Positions 43,301-52,367 of a stretch of DNA of 64,000 nucleotides are shown here, piece by piece. The stretch covers positions 372,001-436,000 of the forward strand of contig JAPFFF010000010.1 of the NCBI GenBank assembly GCA_039105265.1, written 5' to 3'. Every line of letters starts with the position of its first letter. The stretch's first letter is position 1. This DNA is from Tritrichomonas musculus. Lineage: Eukaryota; Parabasalia; Tritrichomonadida; Tritrichomonadidae. The translations under genes were made by a program, and so were the position numbers. Below the pieces are notes generated by a model. It did no database searches and had not been told where the DNA came from. It saw only the letters and a program-made list of their open reading frames with translations.

Positions 43301-46300
43301 TTAAGGTAGCAACAGATGGAGGAGATGATCAACCACTCAGTGGCACAGGTACATTAGGAAATGAATATGTTTTAACTGCTGGAGATTTAGGATCAACCAT
43401 TAAGGTTACAGCTCAATATGAAGGTAACGATGACACCGTTTCACCTAAAACTGTTACAGATCAAGTTAATGTTCCATCATCAGGATCTCAAACAAAAGCA
43501 TTCACTGTTAAGATTGCACTTCCAGATACAGTCGCAGCTAATGAGAAATTAGTAGCCACAGCTAAAGTTGACGAAACTGCACTCGACGCAGATGTCACTT
43601 TTGCATGGGTTAAGGTAGCAACAGATGGAGGAGATGATCAACCACTCAGTGGCACAGGTACATTAGGAAATGAATATGTTTTAACTGCTGGAGATTTAGG
43701 ATCAACCATTAAGGTTACAGCTCAATATGAAGGTAACGATGACACCGTTTCACCTAAAACTGTTACAGATCAAGTTAATGTTCCATCATCAGGATCTCAA
43801 ACAAAAGCATTCACTGTTAAGATTGCACTTCCAGATACAGTCGCAGCTAATGAGAAATTAGTAGCCACAGCTAAAGTTGACGAAACTGCACTCGACGCAG
43901 ATGTCACTTTTGCATGGGTTAAGGTAGCAACAGATGGAGGAGATGATCAACCACTCAGTGGCACAGGTACATTAGGAAATGAATATGTTTTAACTGCTGG
44001 AGATTTAGGATCAACCATTAAGGTTACAGCTCAATATGAAGGTAACGATGACACCGTTTCACCTAAAACTGTTACAGATCAAGTTAATGTTCCATCATCA
44101 GGATCTCAAACAAAAGCATTCACTGTTAAGATTGCACTTCCAGATACAGTCGCAGCTAATGAGAAATTAGTAGCCACAGCTAAAGTTGACGAAACTGCAC
44201 TCGACGCAGATGTCACTTTTGCATGGGTTAAGGTAGCAACAGATGGAGGAGATGATCAACCACTCAGTGGCACAGGTACATTAGGAAATGAATATGTTTT
44301 AACTGCTGGAGATTTAGGATCAACCATTAAGGTTACAGCTCAATATGAAGGTAACGATGACACCGTTTCACCTAAAACTGTTACAGATCAAGTTAATGTT
44401 CCATCATCAGGATCTCAAACAAAAGCATTCACTGTTAAGATTGCACTTCCAGATACAGTCGCAGCTAATGAGAAATTAGTAGCCACAGCTAAAGTTGACG
44501 AAACTGCACTCGACGCAGATGTCACTTTTGCATGGGTTAAGGTAGCAACAGATGGAGGAGATGATCAACCACTCAGTGGCACAGGTACATTAGGAAATGA
44601 ATATGTTTTAACTGCTGGAGATTTAGGATCAACCATTAAGGTTACAGCTCAATATGAAGGTAACGATGACACCGTTTCACCTAAAACTGTTACAGATCAA
44701 GTTAATGTTCCATCATCAGGATCTCAAACAAAAGCATTCACTGTTAAGATTGCACTTCCAGATACAGTCGCAGCTAATGAGAAATTAGTAGCCACAGCTA
44801 AAGTTGACGAAACTGCACTCGACGCAGATGTCACTTTTGCATGGGTTAAGGTAGCAACAGATGGAGGAGATGATCAACCACTCAGTGGCACAGGTACATT
44901 AGGAAATGAATATGTTTTAACTGCTGGAGATTTAGGATCAACCATTAAGGTTACAGCTCAATATGAAGGTAACGATGACACCGTTTCACCTAAAACTGTT
45001 ACAGATCAAGTTAATGTTCCATCATCAGGATCTCAAACAAAAGCATTCACTGTTAAGATTGCACTTCCAGATACAGTCGCAGCTAATGAGAAATTAGTAG
45101 CCACAGCTAAAGTTGACGAAACTGCACTCGACGCAGATGTCACTTTTGCATGGGTTAAGGTAGCAACAGATGGAGGAGATGATCAACCACTCAGTGGCAC
45201 AGGTACATTAGGAAATGAATATGTTTTAACTGCTGGAGATTTAGGATCAACCATTAAGGTTACAGCTCAATATGAAGGTAACGATGACACCGTTTCACCT
45301 AAAACTGCTACAGATCAAGTTAATGTTCCATCATCAGGATCTCAAACTAAGACATTTTCCGTCTCAATTCCAGAAACTCCAGTGTCTGTTAATACTTTAG
45401 TCACTGCAACAATAAAACTTGATGATAACACAGCCCTTAAAGATACATCAAAGTTCTCATTTACATGGAAACAATCTGAAGAAAAAACAACAACAGGAAA
45501 TCAAATTCCTAACTCCGGTCAAACAAATCAATACACTTTGGATTCTTCATTAAGTGGCTATTATGTTTTTGTTGAAGCAACTTATACAGGTACAGATGGG
45601 GCTTATTCAACAACAGCAGTCCCATCCAATGTTATTGGTCCAATTACACCAATATGTGTAGAAAATGAAGAAACACTTGATGGATGCACAGAATGTACTA
45701 AAGATGGTTCACAAAAGTGCTCAAAGTGCTTTACAGCAGGTTTTGTTCCAGTTGAATCTGGTGAAAAATTAGGAAAATGTAAATCACCATGCATTAATGA
45801 TGAAACAACACTTGATGGTTGTACAACTTGTGATACAAAAAGTGCAAAATGTTCAACATGCTTTACAACAGGTTTTATTCCAGTTGAGTCCGGTAAAAAC
45901 GTTGGAAAATGTCAAACACCATGTGTTGAAGGATTGACTGAAGTTGACAGTTGTAAGACATGTGATAAAGAAAGTGCAAAATGCTCAGTTTGTTACACAG
46001 ACACTTATACTCCTGCTGAAGAAAAGGAAAACATTGGAAAATGTATTCCTAAACCAACATGTGTAGAAAATGAAGAAACACTTGATGGATGCACAGAATG
46101 TACTAAAGATAATTCACAAAAGTGCTCAAAGTGTTTTACAGCAGGTTTTGTTCCAGTTGAATCTGGTGAAAAATTAGGAAAATGCAAAACTCCATGTGTT
46201 GAAGGAAGTGAAGTTACATCTTGCAAAGTATGCTCTACTGATAGTGCAGAATGCAAAACTTGCTTTACAGATGGCTATATTCCAGATCCAGATAATCTTG

Positions 46301-48486
46301 GATTATGTAAAGCGCAAGAAACTCCTGGTGATTCATCAATTTCGGATGAAGGAGATTCATCAATTTCGGATGAAGGAGATTCATCAATTTCGGATGAAGG
46401 AGATTCATCAATTTCGGATGAAGGAGATTCATCAATTCAATCAGAAAAAGATTCATCAGATCAACCTGGAGAAGAATCATCAGACTCACAAATAGCTCCT
46501 CAACCACCTGAATCATCTCAAGAAACTGAGCCCATTAATCCTCCAACAATTGAATGCAAACCAAATTATTATAATAGGAATGGAACATGTGTTTATTGCG
46601 AATATACTATTGAAAAAGATGATATAACAGGTGAAGATATATGCAAACCGCCATGCTCAATTCATATTTCAAACTGCCTTTCATGCTCATTAGTACAAAA
46701 TGTATATTACTGCGATACCTGTGAGAATGACTACAAGCGTTCATTTGATCAAAGATTATGCATACCAAAAACTTGTACAGAACTTGTCGCACATTGCACA
46801 ACATGCGATTCTGATGATCCTACTAAGTGTTCTGTATGTGATGAAGCCCATAATTTCAAACTAAATAATGCTAAAACTGCATGCGAATGCGCTGAAGGAT
46901 ATAGTTTACACACAAATGGTCTTTGCTTAAACGACGTTCAAAAATCATGCTTAGGAAAAGATAATTTATGCTTAGTATGCCAGGATGAAACACACTGTGC
47001 CACTTGCTATAACCATGCTACTGTATCTTCAAATGGAACCTGTGTTGAAATTGAAAATAAAATTGCTAATTGTACTAAGTGGGAATTTGAAAATGGACAA
47101 CAAGTATGTACTGATTGTGAAGGAGAATTGGTGGCAACAATTGATGGTAAGTCATGCGTCAAATTTGAAACTGTTTCTTGTTCTGAAAAAATTGATGGAT
47201 GTGCAAATTGTTCATCTCTTTCAACTACTGTTTGCGCCGTTTGTGATGTATCTAGAAAGTTCAAGCGCAATCCTGTACTTATTGGTGAAGAAGTTCGATG
47301 CACCTGCAATGATGGATTAGACTTCTTAAATGGTGAATGTATTGACCCAATTCCTCCTGTCACTCCAATTTTGCCAGAAAAAGTTGATAACCTCAAAGAT
47401 GATATTGTACGTAATGAAACAGATTCAACCCAAATATCTTTCAAAGAAAATGCAGATAATTATGACAAAGATACTCTTTACCAATACGATCTTGAAGATA
47501 GAATATCAACTGTAACTGTTCCTAATGCAATTAAACAGTTCCAATTAGTTGTAAATAATAAGAATCAACCAGTTACAATTGTTTCAACTGATCAATCAGA
47601 CGTTTCAGTCAAATTCTCACAAGAAGCAAATATCAAAGTTAATCCAGCACAAAGTTCTAACTTGGATTTCACTGGTGATGGTGTTCTTACACTTAATCCA
47701 ACCACTAAAGTTGAAGATCTAACGGATGACACACTCACAGTTGGAACAATTCAACCAACTGGATCAAACATTGAATTAAAGTCAGATGCTCCCAAATTAC
47801 AGATTGAAAAAATTGATGTTTATCCAATTGAAGGAACAACAACAACTATTACTGGTAAAGATACAAATGGAGGAACATCATGCAAACAACTTATGCTTCA
47901 AGGTCGTTCTGATCTCACTGTTAAAGATATTGATTTAATAGATGATGTATTTATCGGTTTGCTTTCTTCAATTCGTTTAGATAATGCTAAATTCGAAAAA
48001 GTTAAATTCCACATTAAATATAACAGGCAGACACCAGAAACAATCTTCCCAATCAACATTGAAGAAAGAAACGGATTCCCACAATTCGATGGCAGCATCA
48101 GAGTTGAAAAATATGATGTTGGAGCTATTATGACAGATGATGAAGAACTCTTAATTGCTAGGTTCAAAGGTAACAAAGATACTGCATATGAGGCTTGCGT
48201 GAATTATACTAAACATTATGAGAATAGTGAAGGATTCAATAATCCTATGTGCTATAATATGACTGAAAACTCACAAAATTATGCTATCATGAAGTCTGCT
48301 AAATCTCAAGATAAGGGCAAAGATGATGATGATGGAGGCTTATCAGGTGGTGCAATTGCTGGTATCGTCATTGCTTGTGTGGTTGTTGTTGCTGCAATAA
48401 TTGCTCTTCTTGTTTACTTCCTCGTAATTAAGAAGAAGAATCAATCAACGACTTCAACACAAGGCGATTCTTCAATAGCAATTTAA
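40360..48486 (+). CDS. Giant repeat-rich Cys-rich surface protein (adhesin/antigen-like)
   Basis: 2,708 residues, one open frame without introns. Order: hydrophobic signal peptide (1-17); 16 nearly identical 103-residue repeats (19-1666) with an Ig-like beta-sandwich look (conserved AWVKV Trp and GDLGSTIKV turn); a 17th diverged repeat (1667-1764); five Cys-rich modules (1766-1985) with CxxC pairs; an acidic GDSSISDE spacer (1990-2029); a second Cys-rich region (2066-2327); a long Cys-poor, probably beta-rich stretch; a membrane segment (about 2666-2690); and a short KKK-containing tail. The topology is type I, with nearly the whole protein outside the cell. Cys-rich single-pass proteins of this design are common in trichomonads, Giardia and Entamoeba and often act in attachment or as variable antigens. 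The specific ligand is unknown. The ATG is supported by the initiator-like motif 12 nt upstream and by the signal peptide that starts there. The repeat W.....YVLTAGDLGSTIKVTAQY pattern resembles bacterial Ig-like adhesin domains. Confidence 0.9.
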   Translation: MILLFLSNLIYFSFEATLTVKIALPDTVAANEKLVATAKVDETALDADVTFAWVKVATDGGDDQSLSGTGTLGNEYVLTAGDLGSTIKVTAQYEGNDDTVSPKTVTDQVNVPSSGSQTKAFTVKIALPDTVAANEKLVATAKVDETALDADVTFAWVKVATDGGDDQPLSGTGTLGNEYVLTAGDLGSTIKVTAQYEGNDDTVSPKTVTDQVNVPSSGSQTKAFTVKIALPDTVAANEKLVATAKVDETALDADVTFAWVKVATDGGDDQPLSGTGTLGNEYVLTAGDLGSTIKVTAQYEGNDDTVSPKTVTDQVNVPSSGSQTKAFTVKIALPDTVAANEKLVATAKVDETALDADVTFAWVKVATDGGDDQPLSGTGTLGNEYVLTAGDLGSTIKVTAQYEGNDDTVSPKTVTDQVNVPSSGSQTKAFTVKIALPDTVAANEKLVATAKVDETALDADVTFAWVKVATDGGDDQPLSGTGTLGNEYVLTAGDLGSTIKVTAQYEGNDDTVSPKTVTDQVNVPSSGSQTKAFTVKIALPDTVAANEKLVATAKVDETALDADVTFAWVKVATDGGDDQPLSGTGTLGNEYVLTAGDLGSTIKVTAQYEGNDDTVSPKTVTDQVNVPSSGSQTKAFTVKIALPDTVAANEKLVATAKVDETALDADVTFAWVKVATDGGDDQPLSGTGTLGNEYVLTAGDLGSTIKVTAQYEGNDDTVSPKTVTDQVNVPSSGSQTKAFTVKIALPDTVAANEKLVATAKVDETALDADVTFAWVKVATDGGDDQPLSGTGTLGNEYVLTAGDLGSTIKVTAQYEGNDDTVSPKTVTDQVNVPSSGSQTKAFTVKIALPDTVAANEKLVATAKVDETALDADVTFAWVKVATDGGDDQPLSGTGTLGNEYVLTAGDLGSTIKVTAQYEGNDDTVSPKTVTDQVNVPSSGSQTKAFTVKIALPDTVAANEKLVATAKVDETALDADVTFAWVKVATDGGDDQPLSGTGTLGNEYVLTAGDLGSTIKVTAQYEGNDDTVSPKTVTDQVNVPSSGSQTKAFTVKIALPDTVAANEKLVATAKVDETALDADVTFAWVKVATDGGDDQPLSGTGTLGNEYVLTAGDLGSTIKVTAQYEGNDDTVSPKTVTDQVNVPSSGSQTKAFTVKIALPDTVAANEKLVATAKVDETALDADVTFAWVKVATDGGDDQPLSGTGTLGNEYVLTAGDLGSTIKVTAQYEGNDDTVSPKTVTDQVNVPSSGSQTKAFTVKIALPDTVAANEKLVATAKVDETALDADVTFAWVKVATDGGDDQPLSGTGTLGNEYVLTAGDLGSTIKVTAQYEGNDDTVSPKTVTDQVNVPSSGSQTKAFTVKIALPDTVAANEKLVATAKVDETALDADVTFAWVKVATDGGDDQPLSGTGTLGNEYVLTAGDLGSTIKVTAQYEGNDDTVSPKTVTDQVNVPSSGSQTKAFTVKIALPDTVAANEKLVATAKVDETALDADVTFAWVKVATDGGDDQPLSGTGTLGNEYVLTAGDLGSTIKVTAQYEGNDDTVSPKTVTDQVNVPSSGSQTKAFTVKIALPDTVAANEKLVATAKVDETALDADVTFAWVKVATDGGDDQPLSGTGTLGNEYVLTAGDLGSTIKVTAQYEGNDDTVSPKTATDQVNVPSSGSQTKTFSVSIPETPVSVNTLVTATIKLDDNTALKDTSKFSFTWKQSEEKTTTGNQIPNSGQTNQYTLDSSLSGYYVFVEATYTGTDGAYSTTAVPSNVIGPITPICVENEETLDGCTECTKDGSQKCSKCFTAGFVPVESGEKLGKCKSPCINDETTLDGCTTCDTKSAKCSTCFTTGFIPVESGKNVGKCQTPCVEGLTEVDSCKTCDKESAKCSVCYTDTYTPAEEKENIGKCIPKPTCVENEETLDGCTECTKDNSQKCSKCFTAGFVPVESGEKLGKCKTPCVEGSEVTSCKVCSTDSAECKTCFTDGYIPDPDNLGLCKAQETPGDSSISDEGDSSISDEGDSSISDEGDSSISDEGDSSIQSEKDSSDQPGEESSDSQIAPQPPESSQETEPINPPTIECKPNYYNRNGTCVYCEYTIEKDDITGEDICKPPCSIHISNCLSCSLVQNVYYCDTCENDYKRSFDQRLCIPKTCTELVAHCTTCDSDDPTKCSVCDEAHNFKLNNAKTACECAEGYSLHTNGLCLNDVQKSCLGKDNLCLVCQDETHCATCYNHATVSSNGTCVEIENKIANCTKWEFENGQQVCTDCEGELVATIDGKSCVKFETVSCSEKIDGCANCSSLSTTVCAVCDVSRKFKRNPVLIGEEVRCTCNDGLDFLNGECIDPIPPVTPILPEKVDNLKDDIVRNETDSTQISFKENADNYDKDTLYQYDLEDRISTVTVPNAIKQFQLVVNNKNQPVTIVSTDQSDVSVKFSQEANIKVNPAQSSNLDFTGDGVLTLNPTTKVEDLTDDTLTVGTIQPTGSNIELKSDAPKLQIEKIDVYPIEGTTTTITGKDTNGGTSCKQLMLQGRSDLTVKDIDLIDDVFIGLLSSIRLDNAKFEKVKFHIKYNRQTPETIFPINIEERNGFPQFDGSIRVEKYDVGAIMTDDEELLIARFKGNKDTAYEACVNYTKHYENSEGFNNPMCYNMTENSQNYAIMKSAKSQDKGKDDDDGGLSGGAIAGIVIACVVVVAAIIALLVYFLVIKKKNQSTTSTQGDSSIAI
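40414..45357 (+). repeat. Sixteen 309-bp in-frame tandem repeats
   Basis: The period is exactly 309 bp (103 codons). Units 2-15 look identical at DNA level, including silent positions. The differences seen are in the edge units: unit 1 has TCA (Ser) where the others have CCA (Pro), and unit 16 has GCT (Ala) for GTT (Val) plus changes in its last codons (Thr for Ala). This is the signature of recent expansion and homogenisation by unequal exchange or gene conversion, so copy number should vary between strains. Confidence 0.97.
45655..46317 (+). repeat. Five Cys-rich modules of about 43 residues
   Basis: Modules begin at Cys codons 45,655, 45,790, 45,922, 46,060 and 46,195. Each has the pattern C-x(8-10)-C-x2-C-x(6-7)-C-x2-C-x(13-16)-C. 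Modules 1 and 4 are almost identical at DNA level (few substitutions in about 130 bases), so one is a recent copy of the other. The pattern is furin-like or VSP-like, with CxxC pairs that probably form disulphides outside the cell. Confidence 0.85.
46327..46446 (+). repeat. 24-bp repeats encoding GDSSISDE spacer
   Basis: Four 24-bp units encoding GDSSISDE, then a variant GDSSIQSE. The first unit differs by one silent base (GGT for GGA). The acidic, Ser-rich segment separates the two Cys-rich regions and is probably flexible. The motif GDSSI recurs at the extreme C-terminus of the protein (GDSSIAI). Confidence 0.9.
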
Positions 48487-48530
48487 GTTTTATTGAATTT
48501 TTCGTCATTTTAATTATTCACAAAAAAGTA

Positions 48531-48566
48531 TTATTTTTATTTTTTTAACAAAAAAAATAAAAATAA
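48531..48566. terminator. Perfect A/T hairpin downstream of the surface-protein gene
   Basis: TTATTTTTATTTTTTT (48,531-48,546) is followed by the loop AACA and by its exact complement (48,551-48,566). The 16-bp stem starts 45 bases after the stop codon, between the surface gene and the minus-strand SecA-like pseudogene. It could mark a 3' end, or be chance in such A/T-rich DNA. Confidence 0.4.
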
Positions 48567-48597
48567 CTATTTTTTTTTTTAATAAATAGATTTATAA

Positions 48598-49503
48598 TCA
48601 ATATATTTTCCCTTTTTTTGATACTTTTAAAATGTATGTTTCAATTGATTGACACAATCTTTTATCAGGAATAGCAAATATAATGTCAATATCATCAATT
48701 GGATCTGATGATCCTGGAAGATAAAATTCAAGCAATTTAAACAAATTTTTACTTTCTTTTTTCAAATATTTATCGAAAGTCATTTTCTGTTTCAATCAAA
48801 AAAGCATTCTTTGTGTTTGGTCCATAAAAATTTACAATGATTTGATGATCATTTCATAGATGTTCTTCTGAAAAAGCATTCATGCATATTTACAGTTTGG
48901 ATAATTATAAAATGAAATTTTTTCTGTATGTAAATTGAAATTTTTCTTGAATTCCTAAGAAAGTTTCTTCAATTGAGGATTCAAAATTGAATGCACAAAT
49001 TCAGTTCATATCAATTTTGGGATTTCTCAAAATCTCAATGTCACTTTTGCTCATTTTCTGGGCTTGGATATCGTATGAAAAAATAAAGTCCTTTATTTTC
49101 TTGAATTTTTCTATGAATTCGATTTGATACAATTTTTTCAATTGATATTCGGTCAGAAGATTTTTCATATTGCCATCTTTAAAGATTCTGATTGACTCTA
49201 GGTTTTCGTCCTTCAGACAAATTATTCTGACACTCCCCTGCTGCCCTTACCAGGCTGTTCTTCCATGCGCTTGCTTCATCACTATCGAGTTCGACTTGTA
49301 ATAAGCGACAATCACGTGCAGAGGCTTTGCAGGACGTTTAATATCGGTTCCACGTCCATAAAAGATAGTTCCAAACGAGATAGCTCCTTCAAATCCAGAA
49401 ATTTTATCAGGTTTCACTTTTTCATCCTTTCCATCGAAGACAGGGTGTCTAACTCCGAAAGTTTGAGCAATCCAAAATTACAACAAAAAAGATGATTTAT
49501 CAT
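48598..49503 (-). pseudogene. Decayed SecA-like ATPase/helicase, C-terminal part
   Basis: Read on the minus strand, 49,480-49,230 encodes a helicase C-lobe with GTIFYGRGTDIK, close to the SecA motif V (ATNMAGRGTDIK), then PLHVIVAYY (compare SecA GLHVIGTE) and QAHGRTA, the start of the Q..GR..RQG motif VI. Directly after GRTA, the expected Arg-Gln reads Trp-stop (TGG TAA, explained by two C-to-T changes from CGG CAA) and continues GQQGSVRII. More stops follow near 48,997, 48,915, 48,887 and 48,856, and a frame change precedes a 65-codon open tail ending at 48,598. The N-terminal motor part is missing. SecA-type motors drive bacterial protein export. SecA-like proteins of unknown role occur in some protists, so this is most likely a decayed host gene copy. 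The fit to SecA is by motif only. Confidence 0.65.
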
Positions 49504-50400
49504 ATTGCATTAAAAATTAACATTGTTTTTAAATACAGTTTTTTTGTTTTATTATGTTTCTAAAATTTTTGTGAGTATAAATGGCTTGATTATTTTCAAA
49601 AAGTTTCTAATTTGATAACTAATTTGGCCATATATAAAAACAGTGTAGAATTTTTTTATAAAAGACTATGACTTGTTATTTCATCTAAAATTTATGGTCA
49701 AAAAGCATTAAATAAAGGTCTCTATCCGGAAAATTTAAATAGGAAATATCTTTCCGAAATGATAAAAAAAAAAAATGCATCTGTAACTTTCTCGCGCAAT
49801 ATTTGCTTTTAAAACCCGGGAAAAACGTATAATATTAGTTTAATATTTAGATAATATAGGATTGTATTTGTATCTGCATATATGGATTGCAAATATCACT
49901 TTGAATATAAAATTGTTCATTTGATAAGTAATATATGGTATATTTTCTATTTGTTTTAGTATTTTGATAAGCATGGCGTAAAGATGTCAGTATCAGTATT
50001 TTAAGATTTGGGTGAAATGCACGAAAAAAATTGCCGAATGATATCGGTAACTTATTAAATTTAAAGTATTAACGCGTTTTTTAACATTTTTTTCTTGATA
50101 TTAGCAAGTTTGGAAATTCCAAGTTGGAATTTTTTTCCTAATCCGAAAAATCCATTAAACTCGTGAATTTTAATTTTTGATCTTTTTAAAAAGATATTGC
50201 GCCACATAAAAAATTTCTACTGATATAACACGCACCAAAATAAATATACATTAAAAGTGTTGCACTTAAAGTAAAATTGTAAATTGGAAAATTGAATTTT
50301 GGATGTCACTTTTTCAGTGCTTCTTTTGAAAATAAGATACGATAAAAGAAGATAAAATATTTCAATTTTGAATTGATAAGTTTTCAGGCAAAGGCATTGA
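49504..50400. other. A+T-rich intergenic DNA, no gene supported
   Basis: No ORF of note. A stretch near 49,690-49,795 (plus) reads open for about 35 codons but has no recognisable motif. No RNA gene seen. Confidence 0.5.
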
Positions 50401-50545
50401 CTAAATCTGAAAATAATAATAATAAAAAAATTAATTGAAATAAAAAATTAATTGAAATAAATGAATAATTAAAATAAATAAAAAAATTATTAATTAATTA
50501 AAATAAATAAATAATTAAAAAATAATTAAAAAATTAATTAATTGA

Positions 50546-50584
<39 letters not shown>
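50401..50584. repeat. A/T simple sequence ending in a 32-base A run
   Basis: Irregular AATTAAT/AAATAA repeats, then an unbroken run of 32 A (50,553-50,584). The run is followed by TTAAGGGGG, an abrupt change in composition. Confidence 0.85.
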
Positions 50585-50586
<2 letters not shown>

Positions 50587-51650
50587 AAGGGGGTAGTCTC
50601 TCCTTTTTCGAAGATAAAAATTCAAATATATCTTTATAAATATTCAGTTTTTTGAAGTCATTATTTTAAAATGCAAATCTTTTAATGATGTTAATTCCAA
50701 AACAATCAATAATTACGAACACAAACAATTCCTTACCTTCTTAAAAGCATTTCATTTCAATTGAAAATAATAAATTTAAACGAGACTCCAGGCTTTTATA
50801 AAAGAAATTGGATTTTTTTAATTTTAAAAATATATATAAAAACCAAATTTTAAAAAACTAATAGAAAGCTTTTTTTGATATGTTTTAATTTTGAAATATT
50901 TCATATGATAATATTAGTACAAAAATTTAAAAATGAAAAAAACGCTCTATTAGTTTTTTTGTTATTTTTTTAATAGCGTTTTACCCCAGAAAAAATAAGA
51001 ATTTATAATAGGTACGAGGCTAGAGTCTCATTTTAAATTTGAATTTATATTTGGCCCTAATTTTTTATTTTGAGTTAATAGAGTCCACTATTCAAAAAGT
51101 TCATATCAAAAATACGAAATTTAGAATAAAAAAAGGAATGGTTTAAAAATTAATTTATATTTTTTACTTAATTGCACTTAAAAAACTATTTCTGTACTCG
51201 TATAGCAATTATTTGGCAAATTACAAATAGAATATCATTCAATTTAAATTGATTACACAAAAGATTTCTGAAATGTGCACGCGATTTTCTATGTTCACCT
51301 ACGAATCTGTATTTTTTTTTTTTCTGAAATGTCATATGATATTCAAATTAATTTTTTTTTGCATACAAGAAAATGAGGGTTTGGGATAATTTTGCACGCA
51401 CTGTATTAAGATCTTTGAAAACTTAAGGAATTTGGCGAATTCGATGTAATTGACGCTTTTTTTTTAACGATTTAGTCCGTTTCTTAAAAAAATGAAAACC
51501 GTTATTTTATCAAAAAAATACGAAAAAAATTGATTTTTAAAAAATCTTTATTTCTTTTTTATTTTTTAGAATTGTATTGCAAATTTAAAGATATATTCAT
51601 ATACAAAAAATAATAGTCATAACTTTATCAGAGACATAATAAACTACCTC
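50585..51650. other. A+T-rich intergenic DNA, nothing recognised
   Basis: Many homopolymer A and T tracts; stops dense in all frames. No coding, RNA or repeat structure that I can support. Confidence 0.5.
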
Positions 51651-51651
51651 C

Positions 51652-51925
51652 TTAATAATTAATAATTAATAATTAATAATTAATAATTAATAATTAATAA
51701 TTAATAATTAATTAAAATAATTAATTAATTAAAATAATTAATTAATTAAAATAATTAATTAATTAAAATAATTAATTAATTAAAATAATTAATTAATTAA
51801 AATAATTAATTAATTAAAATAATTAATTAATAAAAATAATTAATTAATTAAAATAATTAATTAATTTAAATAAATAATTAATTAAAATAAATAATTAATT
51901 AAAATAAATAAATATATAAATAATT
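51652..51925. repeat. A/T array: 7-bp then 17-bp units (plus orientation)
   Basis: About nine TTAATAA units (51,652-51,712), then about ten units of AATTAATTAATTAAAAT with 17-bp spacing, decaying towards 51,925. The 17-bp unit is the exact reverse complement of the unit in the arrays at 53,632 and 55,312. Confidence 0.9.
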
Positions 51926-51968
51926 AAAAAAGGCAGTCTTCAATTTTATTTGTTTTCCAATTACCAAT

Positions 51969-52087
51969 GACGAAAAGGTGCAGATGAACAAGAGGTACAG
52001 ATGTCGAAGAGGTACAGATGACGAAGAGATGTAGATGAACAAGAGATACAGATGTCGAAGAGGTACAGATGATTTCCAATTACAGAT
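51969..52087. repeat. 17-bp minisatellite with 51-bp higher-order period
   Basis: Seven 17-bp units related to GACGAAGAGGTACAGAT. Units 1-3 and 4-6 form two copies of a 51-bp triplet (GAC.., GAA.., GTC.. starts). The seventh unit begins GATTTCCAATTACAGAT and resembles the sequence just before the array. It is G-rich compared with its surroundings. The 51-bp period is a multiple of three, so an overlapping minus-strand frame stays open across it (51,899-52,129), but that frame shows no other sign of being a gene. Confidence 0.85.
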
Positions 52088-52367
52088 GGGGAAAAGGTAT
52101 AAAATCAAAGGTGGTTCAGATGATTTCATATTTTATATGATGACTTGGTCCAGATAACGTTGGATTTAGTTTGTCAACTTCAGTTGATAGCTCTTTTTTT
52201 TGAAATCATAGCTCTATTTTCCATCATTAAACTTTAAATTTTCTAATTGTTGTTTTTTTCTATAATAATCAGAAAGAGTTTTCATTTTTTTAAAAAGATG
52301 GTATATATAAATATATTTGTATTTGTCTTGTTCTTATGTATAATAATGAATAAGTAAAAACTATTTC

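Noticed and set aside
46005-46516. Several 60-100-codon open frames inside the surface-protein gene on both strands
   Set aside because: They are shadows of the repeated Cys-rich and GDSSISDE-coding DNA in other frames; the plus frame of 2,708 codons explains the region.
47007-47444. 145-codon minus-strand open frame
   Set aside because: Lies wholly within the surface-protein gene, antisense to its second Cys-rich region. It is Ser/Thr-rich only because the sense strand is biased.
49265-49495. 76-codon plus-strand open frame
   Set aside because: Antisense to the SecA-like motifs; the minus-strand reading carries recognisable helicase motifs and this one carries none.
49685-49800. Plus-strand open stretch resembling KALNKGLYPENLNRKYLSEM
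   Set aside because: Only about 35 codons, no start, no family recognised; could be chance in A/T-rich DNA.
51899-52129. 76-codon minus-strand frame across the 17-bp minisatellite
   Set aside because: Open because the 51-bp super-period is a multiple of three; no promoter motif and low-complexity sequence.
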